DNA of 64,000 nucleotides from Clavelina lepadiformis (taxonomy: Eukaryota; Chordata; Ascidiacea; Aplousobranchia; Clavelinidae): NCBI RefSeq assembly GCF_947623445.1, contig NC_135242.1, forward strand, positions 6,696,001 through 6,760,000. Reading direction: 5' to 3'. A program made the position numbers and the translations under genes. A model generated the notes under the pieces. That model searched no databases. It was not told the DNA's origin and saw only the letters and a program-made list of their open reading frames with translations. Of this stretch, positions 12,501-25,563 are shown in pieces. The stretch's first letter is position 1; each line of letters opens with the position of its first letter.

Positions 12501-15500
12501 TCATGAACTGTACGAGTTACAAAGACGCAGGTTGGAGTCAAGTGTGGCATCATTGACTGCTGAACGAGATTTGTGGAGCAATGCTGCTTACAGTTTGTCT
12601 CACAAGGTGCGCTGAAGCTGACAGTTATCACTTTTATTCTGCTTCAAATCAGGAAATGATATTAGGCAATGAATAAACCGTATCTGTCACTTTGCATACT
12701 TCTGTACTTTTAAGATTTTTTACCTCTTTGATATTATTCTTCTTTCTTATGCTTGTAAGACTATTTCGGTTCATTCTAGATCACCACATTGAACTCTTTA
12801 ACTACAGCAAAACGACTTCATGTGAGTGAAAAGGCATGGTCAAAATTGTCAAACCATTTCACTGTAATGTTAAGTGACCATGACAGCCAATGTCTCAGTG
12901 CAATTCAGAGGCACGTTGAAGAATGGAGAAAGCTGATGTTTCAGTAAGATAGATTTTCAATGCAATGCATGTAACACCAACATGCATTCGGTTAATTGTT
13001 CATTCTTCAGCTTTAATCAGAGTTTGGAGTCTGCCGATAAGCACACAATAGACACCTTGTTGGCTGTAAAGAATGGAATGGAAAAGTGGATGAGTACATT
13101 TGAAGGTATGTTGTGCAAAAGTTTCTGAAAATCTAATGCAATATGGCTAAAATTTAATGATTTCTCAGAAGATCCTTATTTAAGCTTTTGTGCATGTTTT
13201 TATTGATACTGAAGTCTATGAAATCATAAACTGGGAATGACATTAAGTGTACGTATATCTGTGTGTTATCGCCAACCGTGCCAGACTGTTTAGAATATGG
13301 TAAAATTTATATGGCAGATACTCTAATGAACAACAATTATGACGTTCGATCAATCAAAATCCCACCAAAGGAAATGGTTCAAAAGTTGTGCGATGACTTG
13401 AAGGCCTGGGAAGAAGTAACAAAAAAATTTCATTTTATACATCTGATAATCTTGACATCCTCACTGAACACTAGTTTTTTATTTTGCTTCCACGTCCTAA
13501 GAAAAACAAAGTTTGATATTTACAGAAACTCAGTGACGACTCTGAGAGATTTGGTGGTGACTTACTTCTAACCAATCAAGAACAATTGAACCATATGACA
13601 AAAGAAGCCCAAGCTTGGACAGAAATTGGCTGGGAGGTTTATCGCCGCCACAAGTGACGACTTATTTGAATTTTTTAAATTCATGGTTTGCTCTATAATT
13701 TTCATCTCATATTACGTTTTGTTCTACTTATCTCAATTTTTAACTCTAATAAATATATAATTTTTACATTTGTATGTAACATAAATTGCAATTTTGTTGT
13801 GATTACTTTACTTAATCTTAATTTTGATGTATTACATTTAGACCAATTTCCAGTACTAAATATGTAGAATCTTTTGTTCTGAATCTCCGACAAAAATAAT
13901 GAAGATCTTAGGACAAATTTGTCTTATTTGCGCTGTATTTGTTATTTTCGTTAGCTAATTATATACTTGTACTTTAGAACAGATAATGGCGAGAGCTTTC
14001 CACTTTCAAAAACTATGATGAACTTGAATGATACTTTACACAAACTAGTCAAGCAGCTTCAAATAAGAATAAGCGGAGAAAATGGTTGGTGTTTGGTTTT
14101 ATTTTGATTTGTGTTGATGTTCTGCACTATAATTATAATAGATGTCTAGTATTCTAGTAAAATCAATGCGTTTTTCATGTAAGATACATTATAAAACGTT
14201 TTTTTAGGTTCTTTTGATACCATTTGGAATTATAGTTTTTTTACTGCATCCAGGTGTTGCAAAGGGAATGATTAATCTACAAAATAACTTAGATGCTTGG
14301 GGGAATAAGCTTATTATGATGCTGCATGGATCGGAAGGTACATCTTCCTAAACAGCGATGCAGCGATCTATGCCAATTATTATTTTACTCTTTATTTTTT
14401 GTTATTTACGGATACATATAAATAGTATTTTTTTTCAAATATAGTTTTTCTTTTTCTAATCTCACTTTCACACAGTATTCTTTTTTTCATTATAGTGTTA
14501 ACTGAAACCGAATGGCTGTTGTTTTACGATCGACTCTCTGAATACATTGCTCTCATCCACGAGACATTGGAATGCATCGGATCGCAACAACGAGATGAGG
14601 ATAGATTAAATGCAACCTCTCACACACAGTAATTCGTCAGCTTAAATTTGCGGTTTGCGGTTAACTGGATCACGCAGTCAATTAACTATCACACGTTTTA
14701 GTATTGCAGTTGAAGACACTATGAAATCGGTTCAAGACTGGATGAAATCTTCTTTGAATCAAATCGAAGCCGAAGATGGAAAACTAATGGCTCAAGTGAG
14801 TTTTCTCTTTGCCAAGCTGATTCTTAATACATCTTTAAGTCCTTATATGCCAATTCCGAGAAATGTCAATAAAACCGAAAATTGTCAGTTTGCTGGAACG
14901 TGTACGGTATACCTGTATTTTTTGTGTGATAATACTTCCTCTTGTCATAGCTGCCCAGTTTAAGCATTTATATACATTGTAAAGTATGAAACTTCTATGT
15001 AAGGTAGTAGCTTCATTTCAATGCTGTATACTGAAATCATTTTCATTAAGTAATTGAGTTATAAGTTATATTTACTTGGGAGAACTAATATTTTATCAGT
15101 AATTAATTATGAACTGCATCGTTTCAGGTAACATCAGTACACACGGACATGGTACACTGGATGGTCCAAATGCTACTTCATCTTGCACCAGATCATGAAT
15201 CAAATCTACGTGATTTTCCTTCTGAAACAAGTTTGGTTACATCTTGCACAGTGGAAGAGTTGACTAGGAAAGCTCGCACAATTGCTGGCCATCTAAGCTC
15301 CTTCACTAGTTATTTTTCTGAGTGAGTGAATTAGGACATTTTTTTTGTTCCAAACTACAAACTCTTGATTTTCCGCACCCAGTGCCCATAATGTGTCTAA
15401 AGATTTTCAGAAACAGTTTGTTTTTACTTTTAGTAACCTGATTCCTGATAACGTAAATAGAATTTCATTCTATTATACTTATTTAATACTCGTATAGTGC

Positions 15501-17487
15501 TGTTTCTAATGTTATTATTACTATGCTATTCCCACTATTTGTTTTTTCATCTTTGTGCACAGATGTGGGTCAGGAATTGTCCAATCCACTATGCAAGCAA
15601 AAAAAGATCAGGGAGATGACGATGCAGATCATGAGTACAGAGATTTTCTCCGTGTAAAGGTGTAATTTCCTGAAGTGCAATTAACGTACATTTTGCACTG
15701 TCCAGTTGCTTGGTTTAAATCAAGTTTTGGTTTTTAGCGTGAGGCAAAGGAATGGATCCACACGAGTGAGCTCTTACTTTCCAGCATAAAGAAAGAGGAG
15801 GTGAAGATCTTGGACAAGGTAATTCTCTCAAGACTTCATCTTCCTGAAACAAAAAAACCAACTAGGAGGCGGACCTTGGCAAAGGGATTGCCAGAGGTTT
15901 GTTGAGCTTATCATCCCTTTGGTTTTGATTATTTACAAACCTTAAGGAGCTTTACAGCGATTTACTACTTTTCAGTAACTCAGAGAGGATTCATCTAATA
16001 CTTGTTTTTAGGTTCCTTCGGAAGTGCAGGTGGAAGAAGACGCTGAAAATTCTCAAGAGCAGAAAGTGGAAGATGTACAGGAAGCTGAGAAAATGGAGGT
16101 CTTTTGCATTTCGCATTTTAACATGTGTTTAATGTATTAACAAACAGTTATAAGTTATGCTGCGCTTGTGTGTTGCGGATTATGGAAAGGCTCGCACTTT
16201 AAAAAACGATTTCAGGCCGATGCTTTACTGTGGTAAATTATTATTTTTGCAGACTGATAACGAACAAAGTATAAGTGAAGCAACGCCAGGTAAAAAATGG
16301 CCTGGAACAAGTTGTGTAAAATACACTTTTATACAATAAAGTATGATATATATATACGATATATACGATAAAATTTGATTTTTGATAATATTCAACGGTG
16401 GATGTAGTTTCCTTACACATAAAATACGTGTTTGTTGTAGACATAATCCAAATAAATGAGGAATCGGACCACTCTGCTCCCATCTTGCCAGCTCGAATGG
16501 AGGTTATTGGCACAGATGAAAATGTTCAGGTTGCTCCCATTCTTGAGGATTCCGGAGAAGAAGGATCCAGTGATCATCTCACTCCACCTTCTTCTTCTCT
16601 TACTCAGATTGCCTTTGATGCCATCGCGAAAATGGATCAAGTGCAAGATCAGCTTCTGTGAGTTGTGTTTGTTAGCAAAACAATGAAAGCCCATACTTTG
16701 ATTTATTTTAAGTTGATAAAAGCCATTTACAGTCTTGTGTGGACCAGTGAAGTTATAACGAGATAATCAAAACTTTGAGATTAGTTAACAAACTTTCCTA
16801 AGTCTTTATGTTTCCGATGCTGCCGCAGTTTTTTAATAATATTAAAGCACTTGTCTTTGGATATTTTTTGTTGTGCGAGATTAAGTCTGTTTGATTTCAC
16901 TTTTAAAACTTTCGTTTTCGCTGATTTAGCGCGACGGAGAAGAGAGCTCAGAAGGCGGAAGAACGAGTGACTAACCTTGAGGAGGATTTGAATTCCGCAA
17001 ATGAGAAAGTCCGCGCCATGGAGAAGAAGGTGTTGTTGCTTTCGAACATTTTGTTGGAATATGAGCTCTATACTTACTAACTATAAAGTTTTTCTCTGCA
17101 GCTACGTAATACATTAACACTTCTTATGCAGCATTTTTTATTTTTTTTTTATAAAAAACCATTTTAATTGAAATTTCCCCGTTCAGATCGCCGCATTAGA
17201 AAGCCAGAGTGAGTTGGAACGTAAAGAAAAAGCTGAAGTTGCCAAAGTCCCGAGTCCTTCACCGCAAACTCAAACACCTGCTCCAGTGGATGAGGTAAGG
17301 TTGTTGTTGTTACGAGTTTGTGTTACAAAAATTTGTAAAGATTTCCTTTCGTGTGGTATCTGATGGTCATAATCACCCTTTTTAGCCAAAGCCCCCTACA
17401 ACTTCAAAAAGAAACACTGATACCACTAAAAGGGCGCCGTCTCGAGGTTCACCGGGCGGTAAAAAAAGGACTACAAAAAAGACATAA
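9600..17487 (+). CDS. AXDND1: AXDND1, axonemal dynein light chain domain-containing protein 1
   Basis: Exons: 9600-9717, 10068-10216, 10463-10684, 10997-11176, 11461-11610, 11798-11884, 11997-12109, 12206-12290, 12466-12606, 12780-12943, 13011-13105, 13285-13415, 13526-13653, 13978-14084, 14254-14337, 14496-14628, 14702-14795, 15128-15321, 15563-15659, 15738-15896, 16012-16098, 16253-16289, 16441-16657, 16930-17029, 17187-17294, 17386-17487. The sum is 3282 nt (1093 residues; human AXDND1 is about 1010). Recognised from IPEEYHIVKSKAVLGLEY, LRLFPSLLPTKRFE, GPTQIHNLLELIKKEQNIY, RQVSIECVERGQLLSKLR, RRLTEELLRFK and ERDLWSNAAYSL, all close to vertebrate AXDND1. The protein is mostly coiled coil. 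The family is expressed in testis and needed for sperm flagellum formation and male fertility in mammals. The C-terminus is acidic, then lysine-rich (GGKKRTTKKT). The donor of exon 2 (10216) is chosen by phase; the exon ending at 15896 has an alternative donor after 15818. Confidence 0.92.
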
Positions 17488-18443
17488 ATTGCTGCGCATG
17501 ATATGAAATGCACTGTTGTCATTTTATTATTTTTCTTTTTATGTTGTACAAGAAAGTATCTATTTGTGTGGCGTAAATTTATTGCTATGTTCGTCCCCTT
17601 AGGCTGGCGGTCGGACTCACTTCTCAGCTACGGCTTTACTTTGTACCGCTTGTTTTTTTTATTTTCTGTCATCTTTGTCGTGTATTTCATAACTAAGAAA
17701 GTTTTTTGTCCTAGCGCGACTTCTGTCTGGGCTGGCTTGAAAACTCTAGGTTGTCGCTTCCACTCTCAGCTAAATAACTCATTTTTTAATTGAACAATTA
17801 CTTTTTATGGTCTTTTGGATCCTCTAAGTTGAGTTGCTATGATAGCCAATTTGTAACGAGTCTCGAAGTAATGAACGTTCCCGGTTTGATTCACTAGTTT
17901 CTCACTACGAATGCCTTAAGCGTGTATTCGGCTTGAAATCACTCGTTGTCCTTGGAGCCATTTTCTCGGCTTAAACCTCTTCGTTAAGTTACCGCAGTTC
18001 CTGACCATAAGCCACATGCAATTTTTCCTCTGGACTTAAGTCGATTCCGCTCTTTAAGGATGGTATCAAGCTGTATGGGGAGATTTTTATTTGTGCTACA
18101 TCTTGGAAAAAACAACATATATTTGGAGTTCAGAAAAATAAAGAAAAGGATTTAATAACCTGTGGTGAGGTTTATACCACAAGCCTGAAAAGGTTCAATC
18201 ACGACATTGATAAGTACATAAAATTTTAGTAAAAAAATAAAAAAAAATTTATTTCAATCTTAAGAGGATAGTGGTTGCATCATGTTAGTTCAATATTGAT
18301 TGATTGTGGTAGATTCTAAGTGACAGAAATATCGACCATGTTGAGATTTCATCGTTTGTAAAATATCCGTCATGAAGCAAATTAGCATCTGTCTTCTAAT
18401 TGACATTTTTAACTTAGCCTACTTACGTATAGAATTTCCGTAT

Positions 18444-18498
18444 GTCTGGAATTATGGAAATATTGTCTACGTATAGTCTGGAATTATGGAAATATTGC
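18444..18498. repeat. Short tandem duplication, 32-bp period
   Basis: The string GTCTGGAATTATGGAAATAT occurs twice, offset by 32 bases, with CTACGTATA between the copies. It is a simple local duplication. Confidence 0.7.
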
Positions 18499-19374
18499 TT
18501 TACCTGTTTTCCTACATTCGTTATTGATTTTAAAAGTGAGTAACAACTCAAGAAATATATTTAGGTCCCATCCCTCTTGAGGTATTGGCCTACCGTGAAT
18601 TGCTTCGATCGGTTCCTTCAAAGCCCAAGGACCCATGGGAAACTGATAATTTTCTTAAGACAGCAGGAATTAATACTCTTAGGCACAAATTTAACAAACA
18701 AAGTTTTCAAGAGAGATCAATCGAAACAAATCGTAAAAATGCATTTATCATAATATGTTGTTACTTTTTGGCTATTTGTAGCCTAGATCTTTCAATATCG
18801 TCTAAACCACGGATTAAAACGTAGCTGTTGGCCTACTGACATGGTTTTAACAAGTTTTCCCGGTTTAAAGAAATTGAATTATTTTTTGAAACGCTTAAAT
18901 AATAAAATCTATTTGAAGAGTGGCGCAGCAACAGAATACGACCATAACAGTGGACGCCATTTCATAATCAAGCTTCAGCAAAGCCAAGCTATCGTACAAC
19001 TCATAGTCCCTCAGTAGTGGTAGCGGTGCAGTTGGTAGTCAGGACGCCAACGGACACAAGTTACTTGAAGCAGTTTGCACAATACAATAAAGATCCACCG
19101 ACATCCTTTATGTTTATTTTACCCAGGTAAGTGAGTCATTTATCAAGGGACAACATCCCATATGGATTTAAAGCGCACCGCTCTAACTGACTAATGGTAT
19201 GGTAATAATCTTTATTGCCTCGGACTGAGGAAAGTCTTTGCACGGTGATGGTAACTCATCGCTCGTGCTCCGGTTACCGAGCTATCCTTGATGCAAGGAC
19301 TGCCATACATTTTTTATTTTGGCGTTTTGATTTTTATAAAGTATTGATCGAATTTATTACTGACAACCAGGTCC

Positions 19375-19470
19375 AACGAAAACGAACAAGTGTTGTTAAC
19401 GCCTTACCCAAGAGCATAACCACGGTATGCCGCCATTGGGTATCGAACACGGGACGCAAGCTTCGTCTTC
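19375..19470 (-). mobile_element. SINE-like repeat with tRNA-like box B, copy 1
   Basis: The stretch reads GCCTTACCCAAGAGCATAAC, then GGGTATCGAACAC. The same order (GCCTTGCTTAAGAGCAAAAC, then GGGTATCGAACAC) is found at about 43230-43285. On the minus strand GTGTTCGATACCC resembles the pol III box B (GGTTCGANNCC) of tRNA-derived SINEs. Boundaries are not defined. Confidence 0.4.
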
Positions 19471-20184
19471 AAGCTTGTACAAAACCTCTAATGGTAACTT
19501 ATTAGAAGAAACTGCAACGACAAATTGATTTAAATCCTTACCGTTGTAGGCCTACTAATACTTCTTTTTAGCTGAAATACAAACTAAAAATATTACCGTT
19601 CTACACACAGAAGTATCGAATGGTAAATACCTCCACATAACGATGAGGTTATAACATAGACATCTCCTTTACTTCAACAACATGATAGAAAAAAAATACG
19701 GCAAAACAACAACAAAAAAGTAGATCCAAACATATCCAAGAAATGAACAAATTTTAAAACTACCTTAAAAATATTAGATACTTGTTAATAAAACCAACAT
19801 TTTGTGATATAAACCTATATACAGATTTGCAAAAAATACGTCACAAAATACTTATTAAGCCATGCACGAAAAGTTAAATTTGAGATTAGCAAATTTAAAA
19901 AATGGTATTTCAAACAAACGCCTATATCCATGAGCCAGTAAAGAACTTGTCTCGAAATTATTTAAGTAGTCTAATGACTTTATAAACAAAAGGAGTTTTT
20001 GCTATTCGGTACCGTTACTTCGATCAAACATTTATAATCCAGTTTTAAAAGAAATATCAAAACATAGGCCTACTGCAGAAATATAAGCATGGAATAACAA
20101 GCAGAGAACAAAACTTTATATAAGGAAAATAACTCAGAACAAACAATGTTCTAGCAGAACACACACTTAGAAATGATATACTTC

Positions 20185-20190
20185 TTTATT
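20185..20190 (-). terminator. Polyadenylation signal of aGPCR-A
   Basis: TTTATT on the plus strand (AATAAA on the minus strand), 59 bases past the stop codon of the minus-strand receptor gene. Confidence 0.55.
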
Positions 20191-20248
20191 ATTTCTGCAT
20201 TGGAAGGATACCAAAAAAGCCTTACCACTCTGCAAACTGTTTTCAAAG

Positions 20249-23200
20249 TTAAGTTTGAAATGTTAAAAGCTCAATCGGTCTGTCTGCTGTCACTTGGTCA
20301 TCTTGAGTCTTAGATTTCTTTATTTGCTTAAGACAGCAAACATTAGAGAAATAGTTGAATTTCTTCTTCACCGAAGACCACCATGCATTTTTAACCTCTG
20401 CATTGTTGATGCAAACAAAATAAACAACCGCAACCCCCTGTGTGGACAGATATTTTTGAAGCATTACTACGTAACCGCATAAAATTACGAGATGATGGGT
20501 CTTGGTAAAATCGGCTTAAATTAGAGAGAATTTGGCTAAGTGTAAGTGAACAGTAATTCGTGTAAAAAAAGAAAAAAAACTTCTTATTGCCATACCTGAA
20601 TTGTGCTTAGTATAACAAAGACCACCCTCATTGTCGTTGAATATATCTCGTTTTCTGCAATAACCATTAAATAAGTGACTGTTGAATCCAGCCCCAATGA
20701 TATCGACAAAGTTGAAACCATTAACAAATGCTGCTTCATTGTTCTTGGCGGTGTAGAAGATTGAACCTTATTCTTTCGACATACTATCTTTTGTAGAATT
20801 ATGACAAAACAAATCCAGTTATACAAGAGTATGACGGCAATTGGCAGCAAGAGACCGAAATACAAAGAATAACCTTTGATCAAACATTCTCTGTCATCTA
20901 CATAGCGAGAAACCACGGATTCAGCGTTGCCAGGGTCTACGAAGAAGTCGGAAAAGATATTTACGTTAGAATACTTTAAAACGTTCAATAGAAATTAAGT
21001 TAACTGTCTTCTTCGTAGAGGCCAATATATTTCACCTACCGTGAACGCATAGTGTGCTGCTGATGGATTCTCCAACTCCCAGAGTGATACCAGCAGTGAT
21101 TGCAGCAGGAATCAAGGGTAGAACGTATGCAAACAAACACGCTTTTGGAAGAAAGCAATGAATATGTGAGCCCAAAACCTGTAAGGTGTATGGAAAATAA
21201 GTGATAGAATTGCCCATGTCGCTAATTTGTTAGGTGTTTGTTATTTATGCTCGCCAAGCAATTCCGGTATTAAATACTTATTTGCTGTTGTTCGTAGTTC
21301 ATTCTTTTCAGTTTTATAAGCACAACCAATTAAAGAATTTCAGAACCTCTCGTAAAATTTTTCTTACCGTTACAAAGGCGCCATAAAGCAGCTTGGCCAT
21401 AACGGCAAACCACGAGAAACATGCTAAAAGAAAATAATGCAATAGTCCAGCTATAAATCCACACACAATAGGCTTAAGTCTCTGGTCAATTCCTAAAATA
21501 AATATCAGATATGTGGTAAACAGGCAAAAGAAAATGTTCGCCAGCACTTTGTATTGTGTTTGCTGTCGCAGCACCCTATAAAGTAAATATTGAGATGTTT
21601 ACAAAACAAAGCAACTTGGCACACAAGAGCAATAATAGAGAACACAAACATTTTTAAATGCAAACAAATTATCCCACCTGAATGATATCAAAATGATAAA
21701 GGTAATGAAATATCCAATAAACTTTAAAGTAGTTCCAATGTAAACAATAATCGAAATGGCAAACACAGCTCTCACTTCTTCACTCTCCTAAGTTTTGAAA
21801 AAAGATAATATCCTGCACATAACGTCGTTTTGGGTACTTTATCAATGAAGCTATATGTAGACCTACAGTTTATACTAATTCTATCAACATAACGCCAGAA
21901 ATACATACCACAAATAAGACAAAATCCCCAACACGACCGCATAAGCATTCTGGGTAATCCGAATTCTGGTTGAGACAGCATCCTTCTAAAACCCATTCTT
22001 GGTAATGAGCGTTCCAGTTTTTACAGTATCCTTGCAGCAACTTGTCCTGATTAAAGTAGAAAAGTTCCACATCCACACATACGCATATTAAAGCAATTAG
22101 CTATTTTACGTCTTCTCAAAATTGTACATGTGAAAATGAAAATACAAACATAACAGAGCAACATAAAAATTAAGTAATTGATTTGATGGTCATGAATATA
22201 ACTGTAAGTTTGTTTATTCACAGTAAAAACGTCCAGAGACTGTTTTCCGAAACTCATCTCAGTGGTTAAATATCGGATCGTGAGGCTGTCGGAAACTGAA
22301 TACACTTGTCCATACGGTTCCCCAATACCAACAGAAACAATCTTTAAACACAGAAACACGTTTACTGTACGGTATATGTTTCAACTCAATGCCTTTAACG
22401 TGCTTAACTCAGAAACCTCGTAGAACCCTGAAGCTTAGCACGTCATGCAGTGCTTAAATTAACTCAGTTGAGGCAAAAAATTAGGCTGTTTGATATACTA
22501 AGTATACACACTTACCCAGTTAATCTGGTAAGTTTGGGAAAAGAGGGTATTATCTCTGTGCAATATAAACCACACCCGTTTTGAGGGGTGCGTGCCGTTA
22601 ATTAGGCGAGCTTTTGACGGTAAAATTACTTGCACCGGATAAGTGGGGTTGCTTTCGTAGTCGTCATACACCACCGGTAAAAATTCGAGATTCTCTGTAC
22701 TTTCATTCACATTGTTAATTTATATACATAATAAAGTTTTAACATGATAATAATAATTTAATGAAGTTGATTAAAATTTTAACCCTTAACTGATTGAATC
22801 TATCTGTAAGTAAAAGTGTCGAATTCGTCCACTTTATCTTCGACAAAGCGCTATACCCGAATACCCCGCTTGTTACCTACCTGTACAATTAAATTAAAAG
22901 AATGCGCATAGATCATTGATGAATCTTCCAGAGCAACAGTAGCGCAGGCTTTGTTTAAAATTTCAGTCAAGTGCAATCTGTTGTTGCTTGTGTTTGGGTC
23001 TTCATGATCATACGTTTTTAACCATTCAATCAGCTGACTTAGGGTGAGCACGAGTTTCTTGAAGTTCTTTTCACATACCTTTATTTAAAAAACTTGAAAT
23101 TTAACGAAAATGCTAAGATTAGTTGTTTTTAGAGCGTCGGTTAGATGAAAATGAAAATATATTTTCAAAGGCTTGAAACAAGCGGAAACAGTACCTATTG

Positions 23201-25563
23201 CAAAGCGAAACTTAATTGGGACGAAACCAGAAGTAGTATGCAATATGGGGTTGTCAAAATCTGGAGATACTATGCAAGGATTTAGTTTTACCAAAGAAGC
23301 CAAGGTCAAAACTTCTTGACGGCTCTAAGATGTCTTAGATACGAAATCTATCAGCATAGGCTTGCTTATTCACATCTGAACGCGAACTGTTACGTCAGAA
23401 AAGAAAAACATTCGCCCAATCTTCAACTGGAAGTTATAACATTGAATTGACGTGAACTAATTTCAACGAATTTGATGTGAACCCTTCAAATCCTAAATTA
23501 TCTTAGCACCCCCATATTGCATACTACTGCTAGAAACATTGTAAGAAGATTTAGTGAAATCTCTTACCGCTAGTTTGTGGCTCAAAACTCGATCAAAGAA
23601 TTCTAAAAGGTGTCGCACGTCAGCCTTGTTTATCGTTTCAAGCCCTCGGGTCATGATGACGGCATGGTTGATGATATCATCAACGTGTGACAACTTTAGA
23701 GTGATATTAAACAAAACTAATTGAATATTTATTGCAACAATATTCACCAAACGATCTACTAATGAACAATTCTAAGTACTGTGTTATAGCATCGAGCTAT
23801 TGTAAGCCTTACAGATTATAATTCTTAACGTCTAATAAATATCACGTAAACGTTACGTCTTTAAATATTTGAGTGAGATTCTTGTAGGTGCAATTCGTAA
23901 CAAATTCTGAAAGGAAGCTCGTCATGTAATCACCATTATTTGATCGTGTTGTTGCGCAGGTAGCAAGAGCCACTGGGTATCCTAGTAATGTAGAAGCAAA
24001 AAGACTGTCGCTATGGCTGTTAGACGAGGAAAGTGTTACAGACAATTACCAACGCAAGTATACCATAAACACACATCTCGTTGGAGAAAGCCAAGTCACC
24101 GTCATAGGTTCCATTAAATGTAAGCGATGAACCATCAAGTCCAACAGATGTTGGCATGCAGTAACCTTAAGAAAATTTTACCGCATTACGAAAACTGGCA
24201 AGCTACGCACTAAAACCTGTCCTTCTAAGTTAGACAATGGTTTAATATACATATGATTTCTAACTTCATTCTAAGTACACTTTGTTTTGTTTGTTGCATT
24301 TTTAAGTACACTAATAATAAAATACTGTACAAGTGCTATTAAGTATGCCGGGTTATATAGCCTACCGTAACAATGCTTTCCTCCATCCCCAGTAGATCCT
24401 TGGGTGCTGATCATTTTACCGGTGCTATTGGCCTTGCTTGGTATTTTAATACACGTTGAATTGGGTGCACATGTGTTGTCTTCGCACCCAGCAAAACCTT
24501 TGAAAAGGTTGAAAAGGTTTGCTGAGTGGCTAAAGTACTGTCAAAGCTAAAGGTACTTACAAGCATCACATTTATACGTCGTGTAGGCCAAGGCTTCTCA
24601 AACTATGGGTCGCGACCCCGTGCGTTTGGGGACGCAAAAAGTAATTTTAGGGTCGTGAAATATATTTAACTTATAAATTGCTTTACATTTGTATGATTTC
24701 GCCATAGACAAAAATATCACTTGAGACTTGTGATGGGACGGTTCACGATTAGGCTACCATTAAGTGGCCGCACAGAAATTTCTTTCTTATATGGGGTCGC
24801 AGAACAAAAAAATTTGAGAAACCCTTTTGAAGATCATGTAGAATCGTAGACCACCGAATATTTAAATTTGTGACGAAACAAATATTGGGATATTTTTTGT
24901 CATTTCTGGAACTTTTGTTTTCAGTTCTTTCTTTCAATGTCGTTTTTCGAAGAAATGTTATGGGCCTATTCAAAATATTCTATGCTCTAACATGCATATA
25001 TAGCCTCTCAATGACTAAACTTAATTAACTTTATTCATAGTTTGGGAAACAATACGTTTCTTTAACCTGATTCCTGACTGACTTTTAATAAAACAGTCAT
25101 TTTGGGTGTCTCCTCAAAAATGTCTATAATAAAGTTTGCGGATATTAATACAAATTCAAGGAGTTTGTTTAAATCCGAAGGAAAATGCAACTTAAAACCA
25201 AATGAAAACGAGAGATTTTGATAGATAAAATGCTGTTTATTATCATTACTTGTCAGTTGTCACTCAATTTTTTGTTAGGCCTATATGTTAGGAATAGTTT
25301 AACAATTTTCACTCGGGTTTATAGATATCATTGCTAAAGAGTTATACAGAAACGCAACAGAAATATTTTTACTGCCCGGAATTAAAAATTAAGTGCATTA
25401 TACGAAGCGTAAGCGATATAGATGCAAGGTAACAGTTTCATCTACAGTTTTCGTTTTTGATTCATAAAGTCACAAACCTTTTTGTTTAAAATACCCACTC
25501 ACTTTGCTGAATAAAATAAGTTTGCCACATCAGAATTAGAAACAATGCTATTGTACTACACAT
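20249..25563 (-). CDS. Adhesion GPCR A: EGF-like, HormR-like, GAIN, degenerate GPS, 7TM
   Basis: Exons in transcript order: 25503-25563, 24366-24497, 24064-24165, 23857-23981, 23568-23693, 22865-23057, 22516-22694, 22222-22341, 21909-22046, 21678-21787, 21368-21575, 21040-21178, 20596-20936, 20249-20437; sum 2163 nt (720 residues). Exon 1 is a signal peptide (MCSTIALFLILMWQ). An EGF-like exon follows, then the Cys-rich module shared with the other two receptors (LTFNGTYDG, SNEMC), the GAIN region, a GPS exon (YCKNWN, GCC, CLCGRVGDFVLFV), and membrane spans such as RAVFAISIIVYIGTTL and AVILLYNWICFVIIL. A normal GPS reads [12 protein letters not shown]; here H, L and T are replaced by R, V and G, so self-cleavage is unlikely. 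The junction 22865/22694 is the least certain: a donor after 22881 looks better but breaks the frame. Exon lengths 102, 138, 110 and 208 equal those of B and C. The short tail ends ELLTFQT. Confidence 0.85.
24589..24829. mobile_element. hAT-type MITE-like element in aGPCR-A intron 1
   Basis: The left end CAAGGCTTCTCAAAC leads into GGGTCGCGACCCC. The right end, reversed, reads CAAAAGGGTTTCTCAAA and then GCGACCCC. Such ends (CAGTGGTTCTCAAA followed by GGGTCGCGACCC) are typical of non-autonomous hAT/Charlie-type elements. The length is about 240 bp with no coding capacity. I see no clear 8-bp target duplication, so the exact ends are uncertain. Confidence 0.5.

Larger units (their letters stand above)
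17488..20184. other. Intergenic with repeat remnants
   Basis: Between AXDND1 and aGPCR-A, which converge. An AATAAA at 18137-18142 is the first good one after AXDND1 but is 650 bases past its stop. A frame at 18585-18824 beginning with a run such as YRELLRSVPSKPKDPW follows a plausible acceptor but has no partner exon that I could find. A short tandem duplication lies at about 18444-18498 and a dispersed repeat at about 19140-19500. Confidence 0.4.

Noticed and set aside
18585..18824. A frame with YRELLRSVPSKPKDPW, possibly a gene fragment.
   Set aside because: No matching upstream or downstream exon and no family that I can name. Kept only as a note.
23842..24045. Extending the exon of receptor A upstream to 24045 through the open frame.
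   Set aside because: That gives the wrong phase. An acceptor at 23982 (ACTAG) matches the position and phase of the same exon in B and C.
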